DNA from: Cronobacter muytjensii ATCC 51329
Lineage (GTDB): Bacteria; Pseudomonadota; Gammaproteobacteria; Enterobacterales; Enterobacteriaceae
DNA length: 64,000 nt
Assembly: GCF_001277195.1 (NCBI RefSeq)
Contig: NZ_CP012268.1
Location: 682,001 to 746,000, forward strand
Reading direction: 5' to 3'
How positions within the stretch are numbered: position 1 is the first letter of the stretch; the number at the start of each line of letters is the position of its first letter. Positions 13,313 to 23,660 of this stretch are shown piece after piece. Made by a program: the position numbers and the translations under genes. Below the pieces are notes generated by a model. The model had not been told where the DNA came from, did no database searches, and saw only the letters and a list, made by a program, of their open reading frames with translations.

Positions 13313-14668
13313 TCAGAGAATACGGCTAATAAGGCGATCGATACGGATACGGCGCAGGCGACGGATAAGCTTGCGCACTTTCACCGGATAATCGGCAATG
13401 CTTTGCAGATCGCGATAGTGTTTTACCACCGTCGTGTGCGTGCGGATGGTCTCCAGCTCGTGGTCGCGCTTCGCGGCCAGCTCTTGCTTCGGATCGTGGA
13501 TAAGGATCGCGTTTTCCAGATCGAGACGCCAGGCGCGCGGGTTCAGGTTGTTGCCGGTCAGCAGCATCCACTCGTTATCCACCCACATGCCTTTCAGGTG
13601 GTAACTGTTATCGCCATCTTTCCACAGGCGCACCACCAGCTGATCGGTATTAACGTAATATTGCAGGCGGCTTAAGAAGCGGCGCAGGTTAATCTCATAA
13701 AGATACGGCAGCGCGCCAATTATCTTAAACGGCTGATCTTCGGGGATGTAAAAGTCGTTCGCGGTTTTATCGCCGACGATAATTTCTACTTTCTTGCCGT
13801 CGCGCAGCAGCGCAATGATATTGCGTACCAGCACCGCAGGCAGATTAAAGTACGGCGTGCAGATGACCAGCTTCTCTTCGGCGCAGGGCATCAGATGAAA
13901 TATCGCTTTATTCAACGGGCTCGATTTGCCGAGGCCCACCAGCGGCGTGACGGCAAGCTGTTCGTTATCGGCATCGCCCTGGAAGTGGTAAGCGGCGTCG
14001 CGGAGCGTCTGACGGAACTGGCGAATATCGTTTTTGATTTCCGGGCTTTTCGGGCGATCCGGATTATCCAGGCGGTTCACCGCGTGGCCGTTTACCAGCT
14101 GGTGGCGCACCCAGTCATGCATCACGTCGGCAAGCTTTGCGTTACGGATAAAGTGGTAGCGGTCATAGCGGTATTTATCGTGCTGGTGCAGATAAACGTC
14201 GTTCAGGCTGGCGCCGCTGTAAAACACGCTGTCATCGATAATAAAGCCTTTGTAATGCAGCACGCCCAGCGCTTCACGGGTATTTACCGGCACGCCGTAA
14301 ACCGGCACGCTGACGCCTGGGTTTTCCTGCGCCATGCGGCAGTACCAGTCGGCATTGGTGTTCGAGGCCTCAACGCCGATACGTCCACGCTGCGCGCGAT
14401 GCCAGTCCACCAGCACGCTGATGTCCAGCTCAGGGCGCTGGCGTTTGGCTTCATACAGCGCCGACATCACGCCTTTACCGCCATCGTCCTGCTCAAGGTA
14501 GAGCGCGATAATGCAGATACGCGTGGTCGCCGTGGCTATCTTTTCCAGCAGTGTTTTGCGGAAATCGGCAGGGGAGAAATAGAACGCGACATCATCAACT
14601 GACTGAGAAAGCTTCGGTAGTTGGGCAAGGTGTTGTTGATGTTTGTTGCGTTTAAATTTTGACAACAT
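13313..14668 (-). CDS. pssA: CDP-diacylglycerol-serine O-phosphatidyltransferase (phosphatidylserine synthase)
   Basis: PssA condenses CDP-diacylglycerol with serine to give phosphatidylserine, the precursor of phosphatidylethanolamine. The 451-residue protein is a phospholipase-D superfamily member with two HKD-type motifs, HYKGFIIDD and HLKGMWVDN, each starting with the catalytic His. It has no membrane helices and a basic C-terminus (RKLIRRLRRIRIDRL) fitting peripheral binding to acidic membrane or ribosomes. The start is MLSKFKRNKHQQHL as in E. coli; an ATG 42 bases upstream lacks support. The 112 bases before it hold a possible minus-strand -10, TGGTATTAT, near 14735. Confidence 0.96.
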   Translation of the reverse strand: MLSKFKRNKHQQHLAQLPKLSQSVDDVAFYFSPADFRKTLLEKIATATTRICIIALYLEQDDGGKGVMSALYEAKRQRPELDISVLVDWHRAQRGRIGVEASNTNADWYCRMAQENPGVSVPVYGVPVNTREALGVLHYKGFIIDDSVFYSGASLNDVYLHQHDKYRYDRYHFIRNAKLADVMHDWVRHQLVNGHAVNRLDNPDRPKSPEIKNDIRQFRQTLRDAAYHFQGDADNEQLAVTPLVGLGKSSPLNKAIFHLMPCAEEKLVICTPYFNLPAVLVRNIIALLRDGKKVEIIVGDKTANDFYIPEDQPFKIIGALPYLYEINLRRFLSRLQYYVNTDQLVVRLWKDGDNSYHLKGMWVDNEWMLLTGNNLNPRAWRLDLENAILIHDPKQELAAKRDHELETIRTHTTVVKHYRDLQSIADYPVKVRKLIRRLRRIRIDRLISRIL

Positions 14669-14780
14669 CACAGTGCATATCTTCTCTGAAGTAGATGGTC
14701 TTCTGTGCAATGCAGACGACGGAAGCGGACGATAATACCATTACTGTCCAAAAATGTGGTCAACATTTCCAGTACCTTAC

Positions 14781-17441
14781 TCATGAACCCGCGGGTTTTG
14801 TCAGCGCCAGACTCAGCCCGACGATGCCTTCATCCAGCTGAATATCGACGCTAAACCCAAGCTTGCGGGCCAGCGCCACCATCCCCTGATTATGCGGCAT
14901 CGTAATGCCGTTGAGTCGCGAAAGCCCGTGATCGCGGGTATAGGCGATCAGTTTTTCCAGCAGCCGACGCCCCAGCCCGAGCCCTTTTAAATCGGAGCGC
15001 ACCAGCACTGCGAACTCCGCATCGATATTATCCGGATCGGAAATCGCGCGAGTCACGCCGATGATCTCCTCGCCGTCCGCCTGCTGACGGACCGCCACAA
15101 AGGCCATTTCTCGATCGTAGTCGATCTGGGTCATATTGGCTAAATCATCATGGGTAAATTCATTGATCTCGCTAAAGTAACGGTAATAAAGATCCTCTTT
15201 CGTCACCTGCGAGATAAAGCGTTGCAGCTGCGGCTCATCTTCAGGAAGGATCGGGCGGAACAGACAGCGCTCGCCGTTTTTCAGCGCCACCCACTCTTCC
15301 AGATGGTGAGGATAGGGGCGCACCGCCAGGCGCGCGTCCGCGTCTCCGCTAAAGGGCGCCAGTTGCAGGGTGACGTCGAGCGCGGTGAAATCGCCGCCTG
15401 CGGCCAGCAGCGGATGAATATCCAGCCGCGCAATCTCCGGGCAATCCACCACCAGATTGGAAACCCGCACCAGTAGCTGGCTTAAGCCCGGAATATCCAG
15501 CGGGCGCAGCGCGCTGCGTCCGCGGATTTTGCCGCTCTTGATCGCCTGAATCACCAGATAGCGCGCCAGATTCATATTCAGCGGCGGCAGCGCCACCGCG
15601 GCTTGCTCTTCGGGGCGCCACTCCACGCCGCCTTCGCCCAGCATAATCAGCGGGCCGAAGACCGGGTCATGCTCCACTACCACCCGCAATTCCTGGGCGC
15701 CAGCGCGGTTCGCCATACTCTGCACCAGCAGGCCGTGAATACGCGCCTGCGGCCATGCCATTTTCACCCGATCCAGCATCGCGTCCGCCGCGCGCTGGAC
15801 CTCATGGGCAGTGCGCAGGTAGAGCATCACCCCCTGCACCTCGGATTTATGCGCAATATCTGGCGAGCGCAGCTTCAGCGCCACCGGATAACCGATCTGC
15901 CCGGCGATATGCACCGCCTCCGCGCTGTCGCCGGCAATCCAGGTCGGCAGCGTTTGCAGGCCGTAGGCTTCAAGGATCGGGCGCACTTCATGGGTATCGA
16001 GTTGCGTTACGCCCTCGGAACATGCCTGCTGCAACAGCCGGTGCGCCTGGGCAGTATCCACCGTCAGCGTCGCCGGCAGCGCCGGGGTTTCACGCAGCTG
16101 TTTCTGGTTACGGCGGTACTCGACCATATGCATAAACGCGGTGACCGCGCCTTCCGGCGTGCGATAGGTCGGAATGCCGGCCTCGCTAAAGAGATGTCGC
16201 GCCTCCTGAGACGAAAACTCGCCACCCCAGTTAGTGATGAGCGTGACATATTTTCCGCGCGGGTGACGGTTGAAAAGCTCGATTAACGCGCGGGCGCTTT
16301 CGCTGCCGGGCGCGGCGGCGCTGGGGGAGTGGATCACCATCAGCGCGTCGAAATCGTGACTCTCCAGCAGCGCTTCGATGGCTTTCAGATAACGGGCGGG
16401 CGTCGCGTCGTCGCGCAGATCGAGCGGGTTATCGGCCTGAATGCCCTCCGGCAGCGCCTGTTGCAGGCGGGCCAGCAGGGCGTCGTCCAGAGCGGCGAGT
16501 TTGCCCTGGCGTAACCAGAGTTCATCCAGCGCCAGCGCGGCAGGCGCTGCGCCGTTACTGACAATCATCAGCCGCTCGCCGCGCAACGGGCGCATATGGC
16601 TTAGCGTTTCCACGGCCGAGAAGAGTTCGTGCGTGTCCTGCACGCGCAGCAGACCGGCGCGCTGGATAGCCGCGTCCCAGGCGGCGTCGAGCCCGGCGTG
16701 GGTATTCAGCAGACGGCGCGCGCTCGGACTGCGGCCGCTCTTAATCACCAGAATGGGCTTGTTGCGCGAGGCGCTGCGCGCGGCGGAGACAAAGCGCCGG
16801 GCGTCGCTCAGGTGTTCAAGGTAGAGGAGAATGGCGCTGGTTTTGCTGTCACGCGCCAGATAATCCAGCAGTTCGTCGACGTCGATATCCAGGCTGTCGC
16901 CAAGCGCGATAAACCACGAAAAACCGAGCTGGCGCTGCTGCGCCCAGTCGAGAATGGTATTGGAGACGGCGGCGGATTGCGAAATAAACGCGAGCTTGCC
17001 TTTACGGATAGGCACGGGTGAAAAGCTTGCGTTAAGACCCTGCCACGGCGCCAGCAGGCCTAAGCTGTTCGGGCCGAGCAGCCGCATCTGAAAGCGCGCC
17101 GCGCAGGCCAGCAGCCCGGCATGTTGTTCCGGCGGCGATGAGAGCACCAGGCAGGTTTTGCAGCCCTTTTCGCCGAGCGCCTCCAGCAGCGCCAGGTTGC
17201 GCTTTGCATGGGTGCAGAGCACGGCCAGATCGGGCGTAAACGGCAGGCTTGCGATATCCGGCCAGGCCAGCACGCCGCAGACCGCCTTCCAGGCAGGCGT
17301 CACTGGCAGAATCGGCCCGCTGAAACCGCCCGCCAGCAGATTACGCATCATCAGAAAACCGGCTCGGTCGGGTTTCATCGAGGCGCCGACCACGGCGATA
17401 GATTTGGGGCGTAACAGCGCTTCCAGGCCACGTTGGCTCAT
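14781..17441 (-). CDS. patZ: protein lysine acetyltransferase PatZ (Pka, YfiQ)
   Basis: PatZ acetylates lysines of metabolic enzymes such as acetyl-CoA synthetase, using acetyl-CoA. The 886-residue protein has an N-terminal NDP-forming acyl-CoA synthetase-like region: a CoA-binding domain starting SIAVVGASMKPDRAG, a succinyl-CoA ligase-like domain and an ATP-grasp-like domain around residues 480-690. A GNAT acetyltransferase domain forms the last 160 residues, with the acetyl-CoA loop LGLGRRLLEKL. I start at the ATG at 17439-17441 because GGAGG lies five bases before it and the length then equals E. coli. It follows tapT by 33 bases on the same strand and is probably cotranscribed with it. 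Confidence 0.95.
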   Translation of the reverse strand: MSQRGLEALLRPKSIAVVGASMKPDRAGFLMMRNLLAGGFSGPILPVTPAWKAVCGVLAWPDIASLPFTPDLAVLCTHAKRNLALLEALGEKGCKTCLVLSSPPEQHAGLLACAARFQMRLLGPNSLGLLAPWQGLNASFSPVPIRKGKLAFISQSAAVSNTILDWAQQRQLGFSWFIALGDSLDIDVDELLDYLARDSKTSAILLYLEHLSDARRFVSAARSASRNKPILVIKSGRSPSARRLLNTHAGLDAAWDAAIQRAGLLRVQDTHELFSAVETLSHMRPLRGERLMIVSNGAAPAALALDELWLRQGKLAALDDALLARLQQALPEGIQADNPLDLRDDATPARYLKAIEALLESHDFDALMVIHSPSAAAPGSESARALIELFNRHPRGKYVTLITNWGGEFSSQEARHLFSEAGIPTYRTPEGAVTAFMHMVEYRRNQKQLRETPALPATLTVDTAQAHRLLQQACSEGVTQLDTHEVRPILEAYGLQTLPTWIAGDSAEAVHIAGQIGYPVALKLRSPDIAHKSEVQGVMLYLRTAHEVQRAADAMLDRVKMAWPQARIHGLLVQSMANRAGAQELRVVVEHDPVFGPLIMLGEGGVEWRPEEQAAVALPPLNMNLARYLVIQAIKSGKIRGRSALRPLDIPGLSQLLVRVSNLVVDCPEIARLDIHPLLAAGGDFTALDVTLQLAPFSGDADARLAVRPYPHHLEEWVALKNGERCLFRPILPEDEPQLQRFISQVTKEDLYYRYFSEINEFTHDDLANMTQIDYDREMAFVAVRQQADGEEIIGVTRAISDPDNIDAEFAVLVRSDLKGLGLGRRLLEKLIAYTRDHGLSRLNGITMPHNQGMVALARKLGFSVDIQLDEGIVGLSLALTKPAGS

Positions 17442-17474
17442 CATTTCCTCCGGCATCGAAGTGAACAGATGATT

Positions 17475-18176
17475 TTAAACGCTTTCTGTCTGCGTTGCTG
17501 TGATGCTGCCCTGATGATGAGGTTTACCGGCGAGATAGCGTTCGCGAAATAGCGCGAAATGATCGCTCAGCCCCTTCGCCGCAGCGGCGTCGCCCGCGCC
17601 ATCCAGCAGCGCTATCGCCACTTCGGCTGTGCAGTACTGGCCATCGGCGTGCGCCTCGCGTAGTTGATACGCGGATACCCGCGTTAAATCCACGGAGATC
17701 AACGGCAGCGCGTCAAGGTAGGGGCTTTTGCGAAACATTTTGCGTGCTTCGGTCCAGGTGCCGTCGAGCATAATAAACAGTGGTGGTTTGCCGGTGCGCG
17801 GCGGGGCGCTCAGCACTTCACGGCCCGGATCGGCATAAGAAGCCGGGAACACCACCATCGGCTGATAATCGGGATTGGTGACCAGCTCAAGAAGCGCTGC
17901 GGGCGGATCGGTGCGCGACCATTGAAACGCCTGGGTATCCGGAAGAATATCGGCGATAAGCCTGCCGGTATTGCTGGGCTTCATAGGCTCGGTGTCAAAC
18001 ATCACCAGACAGAAACGGCTGCGGGCCGGCTGCGGTTGCAGCGTGTCGCACAGGCAGTGGCGTAAGGGCAACAGGCAACGCTGGCAGCGCTTTATGCGAT
18101 TGCCGCGGGCGAGAAAAGGGCGGGTGGCGCGCGCGAGGCGCAGAGCGCGCAGGCGAAGAACGGCGTTTTCAGTCAT
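17475..18176 (-). CDS. tapT: tRNA-uridine aminocarboxypropyltransferase TapT (YfiP, DTW domain)
   Basis: TapT uses S-adenosylmethionine to add the acp group to uridine 47 of tRNAs (acp3U47). The 233-residue DTW-domain protein has a zinc-type cluster CQRCLLPLRHCLC near residue 31, the family motif DGTW in LDGTWTEARKMF, and conserved KPSNTGRLIADILPDT. The start MTENAVLRLRALRLAR corresponds to the E. coli protein; an earlier ATG would add 16 residues without support. Downstream lies patZ, probably in the same transcript. Confidence 0.92.
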   Translation of the reverse strand: MTENAVLRLRALRLARATRPFLARGNRIKRCQRCLLPLRHCLCDTLQPQPARSRFCLVMFDTEPMKPSNTGRLIADILPDTQAFQWSRTDPPAALLELVTNPDYQPMVVFPASYADPGREVLSAPPRTGKPPLFIMLDGTWTEARKMFRKSPYLDALPLISVDLTRVSAYQLREAHADGQYCTAEVAIALLDGAGDAAAAKGLSDHFALFRERYLAGKPHHQGSITATQTESV

Positions 18177-18241
18177 TAGCGTCGACAAAAATGCCATTGT
18201 CGCAGAGGGAGAGACGGGGCACAAGATGCGCCCCGCAGGGG

Positions 18242-18673
18242 TTACACGGTCTCGTTGACGGCCTCATTAAGCCAGCTGTCGAATGGCGCTTTCGGCACGG
18301 CGCCGTTGAGCATGTCCACCATCTGACCTTTTTTGAACATCATAATGGTCGGAATGCTGCGAATGCGAAAACGCGCGCTCAGTTCCGGCTCCGCTTCGGT
18401 GTTCACTTTCACAAAGCGGATTTTGCCGCTGCGCTCTTCGGCGACATCTTCGAAGATCGGCGCAAAGCTACGGCACGGGCCGCACCACGGGGCCCAGAAA
18501 TCGATAACGACCGGCAGGTCATCTTTAAGCAGCTGATCCAGCGTTTCGCTGGTGGCATTAATCACATCGCCGTCAAACAGCGCGTGGCCACAGCGGCCGC
18601 ACTTCGCGCCGTCTTCAATACGCTCTTCATCCACGCGATTGACAGTCTGGCAGGCGGCACAAACGGTATTCAT
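18242..18673 (-). CDS. trxC: thioredoxin 2
   Basis: TrxC is a cytoplasmic thiol-disulfide reductase that uses an extra N-terminal zinc domain. Of 143 residues, C5, C8, C25 and C28 form the zinc site (CAAC and CGRC), and WCGPC at 63-67 is the redox centre. The fold ends with [17 protein letters not shown] and then a short NETV tail, giving about four residues more than E. coli TrxC. In E. coli trxC is controlled by OxyR. GATA/TATC-type half sites at about 18730-18750 upstream are possible OxyR contacts, but the match is weak. Confidence 0.95.
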   Translation of the reverse strand: MNTVCAACQTVNRVDEERIEDGAKCGRCGHALFDGDVINATSETLDQLLKDDLPVVIDFWAPWCGPCRSFAPIFEDVAEERSGKIRFVKVNTEAEPELSARFRIRSIPTIMMFKKGQMVDMLNGAVPKAPFDSWLNEAVNETV

Positions 18674-18882
18674 AGCTAACCTCTGGGTTGCAGGTGACAG
18701 AAACCGACGCGCAAACGTCGGCTATGTTTCGATAATGTTACATAGTATCTGCAACAATGTTTCGTAGCTCAAACCGTTTTATCCAATGAGTACAATAGTT
18801 ATTAGCTTTTGCGCGAAAGAATGGCTAAGCGCGGATACATCGGGTAATCTGCGCGCTTCGCGCAGCGCAGGTGGAGAAAAGC

Positions 18883-19947
18883 ATGAACGACAACGACGAA
18901 TTTAAAGGCAAGAGCGGCAAGGTCAAAGTGATGTATGTCCGCAGTGATGATAATACGGACAAACGCAGCTCAAACCCACGAACTGGTAAAGGCGGCGGTC
19001 GTCCCGCTGGTGCCGGTAAACCGGAAGGCGGTCGTCGTGCTGCGCGTAATGACCGACCGGCCGACCGTGAACGCAGCCGTGACCGCGATCGCGACCGTGA
19101 CGCCTCGCCGTGGCGCACCGTATCCCGCGCGCCGGGTGCCGAAGCGCCTGCGAAGCCGGATCACGGCGGCATCAGCGGTAAAAGCTTTATCGACCCGGAA
19201 GTGCTGCGCCGTCAGCGCGCCGAAGAGACCCGCGTCTATGGCGAAAACGCCTGTCAGGCGCTGTTCCAGAGCCGCCCGGAGTCTATTGTTCGCGCCTGGT
19301 TTATCCAGAGCGTGACCCCGCGCTTTAAAGAAGCGCTGCGCTGGATGGCGGCCAACCGCAAAGCGTATCACGTCGTGGACGACGCGGAGCTGACCAAAGC
19401 CTCCGGCACTGAGCATCACGGCGGCGTTTGCTTCCTTATCAAAAAACGCAACGGCGCGAGCGTTGAGCAGTGGCTGAGTAAAGCCGGCGAAGAAGATTGC
19501 GTGCTGGCGCTGGAAGACGTGGGCAACCCGCATAACCTCGGCGCCATCGTGCGCAGCTGCGCGCACTTCGGCGTGAAAGGCGTGGTGGTGCAGGATGCCT
19601 CGCTGCTGGAATCTGGTGCGGCGGTACGTACCGCCGAAGGCGGCGCGGAGCACGTTGAGCCGATTACCGGCGACAGCTTTGGCGACGCGCTGGCGCAGTT
19701 CCGCGCGGCCGGTTACGCCATCGTGACCACCTCCAGCCATAAAGGTACGCCGCTCTTTAAAGCGACGCTGCCGAAGAAAATGGTGCTGGTGCTGGGCCAG
19801 GAGCGCGAAGGGATTTCTGAAGCGACGCTTGCGAACGCGGATCTAAGCCTGTCTATCGACGGCACAGGCAATGTGGAAAGCCTGAACGTCTCCGTGGCGA
19901 CCGGCGTTCTGCTCGCCGAGTGGTGGCGTCAGAATAAAGCGCAATAA
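18883..19947 (+). CDS. yfiF: SpoU-type RNA 2'-O-methyltransferase homologue YfiF
   Basis: The 354-residue protein has a substrate-binding domain near residues 105-185 and a C-terminal SPOUT (TrmH/SpoU) methyltransferase domain. The SPOUT domain shows [20 protein letters not shown], then [12 protein letters not shown] and [18 protein letters not shown], the three SPOUT motifs. The target RNA is not established to my knowledge. The N-terminal 90 residues are unstructured, basic and Gly-rich, with an Arg-Asp repeat (RDRDRDRD), longer than in E. coli. I chose the ATG at 18883 since GGAG precedes it by six bases; a GTG 12 bases upstream lies inside that site. A possible -10, TACAAT, is at 18791. 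Confidence 0.88.
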   Translation: MNDNDEFKGKSGKVKVMYVRSDDNTDKRSSNPRTGKGGGRPAGAGKPEGGRRAARNDRPADRERSRDRDRDRDASPWRTVSRAPGAEAPAKPDHGGISGKSFIDPEVLRRQRAEETRVYGENACQALFQSRPESIVRAWFIQSVTPRFKEALRWMAANRKAYHVVDDAELTKASGTEHHGGVCFLIKKRNGASVEQWLSKAGEEDCVLALEDVGNPHNLGAIVRSCAHFGVKGVVVQDASLLESGAAVRTAEGGAEHVEPITGDSFGDALAQFRAAGYAIVTTSSHKGTPLFKATLPKKMVLVLGQEREGISEATLANADLSLSIDGTGNVESLNVSVATGVLLAEWWRQNKAQ

Positions 19948-19971
19948 AAAACGCCAGCGTGAGGCTGGCGT
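19945..19971 (-). terminator. terminator of ung (minus strand)
   Basis: ACGCCAGC at 19951-19958 pairs with GCTGGCGT at 19964-19971. On the minus strand it is followed by TTTTTTATTG, so it ends the ung transcript. It lies immediately after the yfiF stop. Confidence 0.8.
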
Positions 19972-19983
19972 GATGAATGGCGA

Positions 19984-20006
19984 AACCTCCTGCGGGAGGT
20001 TTTTTA
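19984..20006 (+). terminator. terminator of yfiF (plus strand)
   Basis: AACCTCC and GGGAGGTT pair around a short loop and are followed by TTTTATT on the plus strand. The T run overlaps the ung stop codon. With the hairpin just before it, this makes a paired arrangement of terminators between convergent genes. Confidence 0.8.
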
Positions 20007-20693
20007 TTGGGCGTTTTCCGGCACGACCGGCGTCCAGTCGATGGGCGCTTCGCCGCGGCTTTCCAGATACTGGTTGGTTTTTACGAAATGGCCGCAGCCG
20101 AAAAAACCGCGGTGCGCTGACAGCGGCGACGGGTGCGGCGCCTGCAACACATGGTGTCGGTCGCGGTCGATAATCGCGCCTTTTTTCTGCGCGTGAGAGC
20201 CCCACAGCAGAAACACCACGCCTTCACGATGCTCGTTAATCAGCGAAATGACTTTATCGGTAAACGTCTCCCAGCCGAGATTCGCGTGCGAGTGCGCTTT
20301 GCCAGCCTGCACGGTCAAAACGGTGTTCAGCAGCATGACGCCCTGGCGCGCCCAGCTCTCCAGATAGCCGTGGCCAGGCCGGGTAAAGCCCGGAATCGAC
20401 TGCTCCAGCTCTTTATACATATTGACCAGCGAGGGCGGTGGCGCGACGCCCGGGCGCACCGAAAACGCGAGACCGTGCGCCTGGCCTGGCCCGTGATAGG
20501 GGTCTTGTCCGAGGATCACCACTTTTACATCGCCAAGCTCGGTAAAGCGGAAGGCGTTAAACACATCCTTCTGCGGCGGATAAATAGTGACGCCCGCGTC
20601 GCGCTCGGCGGCGACGGTGGTCAGGATCTTCTGGAAGTACGGCTTTTCTTTTTCATCGGCCAGCACGTCGTGCCAGGTGAGTTTATCTGTCAT
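20004..20693 (-). CDS. ung: uracil-DNA glycosylase
   Basis: Ung removes uracil from DNA, starting base-excision repair. The 229-residue protein has the water-activating motif GQDPYHG with Asp64 and the C-terminal HPSPLS loop carrying the catalytic His near residue 187. The start [14 protein letters not shown] was chosen by comparison with E. coli and equal length. It is transcribed away from grcA. Confidence 0.97.
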   Translation of the reverse strand: MTDKLTWHDVLADEKEKPYFQKILTTVAAERDAGVTIYPPQKDVFNAFRFTELGDVKVVILGQDPYHGPGQAHGLAFSVRPGVAPPPSLVNMYKELEQSIPGFTRPGHGYLESWARQGVMLLNTVLTVQAGKAHSHANLGWETFTDKVISLINEHREGVVFLLWGSHAQKKGAIIDRDRHHVLQAPHPSPLSAHRGFFGCGHFVKTNQYLESRGEAPIDWTPVVPENAQ

Positions 20694-20862
20694 CTCGCTC
20701 TCCTGCGATTTTCTGTTCCCTAAGCTTAACGCCTTATTTCCGAAGAACAAAACCGCGCGGTGCCGCACGTGGATTTACAAAATTTCCCTGGTGCGGCGGG
20801 GCACGTAAGTTGATGTAAAACAATTCCTTTGTGCTATACCCTTACTTGGTGAGTGGTTTATT

Positions 20863-20876
20863 TTGATTTAAATCAA
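20863..20876 (+). promoter_or_regulatory. FNR box upstream of grcA
   Basis: TTGATTTAAATCAA is a perfect match to the FNR consensus TTGAT-N4-ATCAA. It is 124 bases before the grcA start in the 306-base ung-grcA gap. In E. coli grcA is strongly induced without oxygen by FNR, so this is very likely the activating site. The rest of the gap shows no gene. Confidence 0.88.
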
Positions 20877-20999
20877 AGAATCAACGCCCTTTGGTGGTAT
20901 ATAAAACAATAAGACAACAATGGTTTTACCAATTAGCCAGCCGCTTGATGAATCACCCGCTGGCTGAACGCATCAAACAAGCCCACAGGGAGGCAAAAT

Positions 21000-21383
21000 A
21001 TGATCACCGGTATCCAGATTACTAAAGCTGCCAATGACGAACTGCTGAATTCTTTCTGGCTGCTCGATAATGAAAAAGGCGAAGCGCGCTGCGTATGCGC
21101 CAAAGCGGGTTTTAATGAAGACGACATCGTGCCGGTGAGCCAGCTCGGCCAGTTTGAATACCGTGAAATTCCGATGGAAATTAAACCGGAAGTGCGTGTG
21201 GAAGGCGGTCAGCACCTGAACGTTAACGTGCTGCGTCGTGAAACGCTGGAAGATGCCGTTAAGCATCCGGAAAAATATCCGCAGCTCACCATTCGTGTTT
21301 CCGGCTATGCGGTCCGTTTTAACTCGCTGACGCCTGAACAGCAGCGCGACGTTATCGCCCGTACCTTTACCGAAAGCCTGTAA
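21000..21383 (+). CDS. grcA: autonomous glycyl radical cofactor GrcA
   Basis: GrcA is a 127-residue spare glycyl-radical domain that replaces the oxygen-cleaved C-terminus of pyruvate formate-lyase and restores its activity. The radical site is Gly102 in RVSGYAVRF, as in the PflB C-terminus. The ATG at 21000 follows GGGAGGC. It is probably a single-gene transcript: an FNR box lies upstream and a strong hairpin terminator downstream. Confidence 0.97.
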   Translation: MITGIQITKAANDELLNSFWLLDNEKGEARCVCAKAGFNEDDIVPVSQLGQFEYREIPMEIKPEVRVEGGQHLNVNVLRRETLEDAVKHPEKYPQLTIRVSGYAVRFNSLTPEQQRDVIARTFTESL

Positions 21384-21425
21384 TCTCAGGCACAGGGCAA
21401 CCGGCGGCGCGCCGTCGGCCCAGAC

Positions 21426-21459
21426 AAAAAACCGCCAGCATCTGCTGGCGGTTTTTTTA
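21426..21459. terminator. bidirectional terminator between grcA and srmB
   Basis: ACCGCCAGCA and TGCTGGCGGT form a ten-base stem flanked by AAAAA and TTTTTTT. It can terminate grcA on the plus strand and srmB on the minus strand; the srmB stop lies at its edge. Confidence 0.85.
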
Positions 21460-22794
21460 TGACTCGGCGTTGTCGGAAGACGGTGCCGCGTTGCCACTCG
21501 GCTTGCGGCGCTTGCCGATGTTTTTTGTATCGCGGTGACGTTTTTTCACGCGCGGCTTCTCTTTTTCTTTCTCTTTCTTCTTCTCTTCGCGTTTGGCGAG
21601 CGCTTTTTTGGATGGCTTGCCGGTGAGTTTTTCACTCGGCGCGCGCGTGGTCGGGCGCAGCTCGTCAATGACGCGGGCTTTCAACGGCTCGTTCAGGTAA
21701 CGGCCCACTTTGCCCAGCAGCAGGTGATCGTGCGCTTCGACCAGCGAAATCGCGGTACCTTTACGCCCGGCGCGGGCGGTACGGCCAATGCGGTGCAGAT
21801 AGGTATCGGCGGTGCGCGGCATATCGAAGTTAAAGACGTGGCTCACATCCGGAATATCAATACCGCGCGCGGCGACGTCGGTGGCAATCAACACATTAAC
21901 GCGGCCGTCAGTCAGACGTTTGATCGCTTCGTTGCGCTTGACCTGCACCATTTCGCCTTCAAGGTAGCAGTTGTTGATGCCCGCTTCGCGCAGCCAGTTC
22001 GCCAGTTCATGCACGCGGTCGCGCTTACGCACAAAGACGATGGAGCGGGTGGCGTCCGGCTGTTTAAGCAGATGCACCAGCAGCGCGGTTTTATGTTCGA
22101 TGTTATCGGCGCGGTAATACCACTGGTGGATTTTTTTACGCTCGCGGGTGGACGGCGTGGCGGATACCTCCACCGGTTCTTCCAGCAGGCGTTCGGCAAA
22201 ATCTTTAATCGCATCGCCTTCCAGCGTGGCGGAGAACAGCATGGTCTGTTTGCGCCAGCGGGTTTCGCCGGCGATATGCTCGATGTCCTGCGCAAAACCC
22301 ATATCCAGCATGCGGTCGGCTTCGTCGAGGATCAGCGTTTCCACGGCGCGGCAGTCAAAGTTTTCTTCTTTGATGTACTGCAGCAGACGGCCGGTGGTCG
22401 CGACCACGATATCCTGGTTTTCGCTGAAGACTTCCGCGTGGTTCATATAAGCCACACCGCCGGTAATCGTGGCGATATCCAGATGCGTGTGTTTTGCCAG
22501 TTCACGCGCCTGCTCGGCGACCTGCATCGCAAGTTCGCGGGTCGGCGTCAGGATGAGAATACGTGGCGGCCCCGATTTTTTGCGAGGAAAGTCGAGCAGA
22601 TGCTGCAACGCCGGCAACAGATAAGCTGCCGTTTTACCGGTGCCTGTCGGCGCAGAACCGAGCACATCACGCCCGTCGAGCGCAGGCGGAATGGCGGCCG
22701 CCTGGATAGCGGTCGGGCGGGTGAAGCCTTTATCCTGGAGCGCGTCCAGCAGGCTTTCATCAAGTTCAAGTTCGGAAAAAGTGGTTACAGTCAT
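21457..22794 (-). CDS. srmB: ATP-dependent RNA helicase SrmB
   Basis: SrmB is a DEAD-box helicase acting in early assembly of the 50S ribosomal subunit. The 445 residues contain Walker A APTGTGKT, motif Ib-type TPTRELAMQ, the DEAD box LDEADRML, motif III SATLEG, and motif [13 protein letters not shown]. The last 70 residues form a highly charged Lys/Glu/Arg tail ([20 protein letters not shown]), typical of an RNA-binding extension. Convergent with grcA, divergent from trmN. Confidence 0.97.
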   Translation of the reverse strand: MTVTTFSELELDESLLDALQDKGFTRPTAIQAAAIPPALDGRDVLGSAPTGTGKTAAYLLPALQHLLDFPRKKSGPPRILILTPTRELAMQVAEQARELAKHTHLDIATITGGVAYMNHAEVFSENQDIVVATTGRLLQYIKEENFDCRAVETLILDEADRMLDMGFAQDIEHIAGETRWRKQTMLFSATLEGDAIKDFAERLLEEPVEVSATPSTRERKKIHQWYYRADNIEHKTALLVHLLKQPDATRSIVFVRKRDRVHELANWLREAGINNCYLEGEMVQVKRNEAIKRLTDGRVNVLIATDVAARGIDIPDVSHVFNFDMPRTADTYLHRIGRTARAGRKGTAISLVEAHDHLLLGKVGRYLNEPLKARVIDELRPTTRAPSEKLTGKPSKKALAKREEKKKEKEKEKPRVKKRHRDTKNIGKRRKPSGNAAPSSDNAES

Positions 22795-22922
22795 TTTCTA
22801 CCTCAGTGTGGGGCGCAGATTATAGACGTTCAGCGCCCAATGTTCATCCCTTTCCCGGCTTCTCCTTTTCCCCGGCGGCGCTTTCGCCTATGCTACAGCG
22901 GTTTTGTTACCAGGTCCTCATG

Positions 22923-23660
22923 ATGTCTCAGCCAAAAACCCCGTTACGCCGCAACGGCTTTACCTTCAAACAATTTTTTGTCGCGCACGATCGCTGCGCC
23001 ATGAAAGTCGGCACCGACGGCATTCTGCTGGGCGCGTGGGCGCCGGTGGCAAAAGCGCAACGGGTGCTGGATATCGGCGCGGGCAGCGGTTTACTGACGC
23101 TGATGCTGGCGCAGCGCGCGCCCCATGCGGTAACGCTGGACGCGGTCGAACTTGACCCGCAGGCTGCCGGGCAGGCGCGCGAAAACGCCGATGCCTCGCC
23201 GTGGGCGGCGCGTATTGTGGTGCACTGCGCGGATATTCAGGTCTGGACGCAGCAGCAGACGCAGCGGTACGACCTTATTGTCAGCAATCCGCCGTATTAT
23301 GACAAAGGCGTCGCCTGTTCGACCCCCGCCCGTGAACAGGCGCGCTACACCACGACGCTTGATCATGGCGCGCTGCTCGCCTGCGCGGCGCAGCTTATTA
23401 CCGAAGAAGGGTTTTTCTGCGTAGTGTTACCGGAAAGCAGCGGCGAAGCGTTCAGCCATCAGGCAGGCGAGCAGGGGTGGCATTTGCGTTTACGCACGGA
23501 TGTCGCGGAGAACGAAGGAAAATTGCCGCACCGGGTACTGCTGGCGTTTTCGCCCGCGCCCGGTGAATGCTTTCGTGACGATGTGCTGATCCGTGGGCCG
23601 GATCAGCACTATTCACAGGCCTACTGCGCGCTGACCGAAGCCTTCTATCTGTTTATGTGA
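22923..23660 (+). CDS. trmN: tRNA1(Val) (adenine(37)-N6)-methyltransferase
   Basis: TrmN (YfiC) methylates N6 of A37 in tRNA-Val. The 245-residue Rossmann methyltransferase has the SAM-binding loop [14 protein letters not shown] and the catalytic motif NPPYY. The conserved N-terminus [20 protein letters not shown] follows the start. Two adjacent ATGs (22920, 22923) are possible; I use the second because the product then begins MSQ as in E. coli. Its last 16 bases overlap the end of nadB on the other strand. Confidence 0.93.
   Translation: MSQPKTPLRRNGFTFKQFFVAHDRCAMKVGTDGILLGAWAPVAKAQRVLDIGAGSGLLTLMLAQRAPHAVTLDAVELDPQAAGQARENADASPWAARIVVHCADIQVWTQQQTQRYDLIVSNPPYYDKGVACSTPAREQARYTTTLDHGALLACAAQLITEEGFFCVVLPESSGEAFSHQAGEQGWHLRLRTDVAENEGKLPHRVLLAFSPAPGECFRDDVLIRGPDQHYSQAYCALTEAFYLFM

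Noticed and set aside
14700..14780. pssA promoter TTGACC ... TATTAT on the minus strand.
   Set aside because: The spacer is 20 bases, too long for an ordinary sigma-70 promoter; only the TGGTATTAT -10 is suggestive.
18725..18755. Possible OxyR site upstream of trxC.
   Set aside because: CTAT and ATAG-like half sites are present but their spacing does not fit the ATAG-N7-CTAT pattern well enough to annotate.
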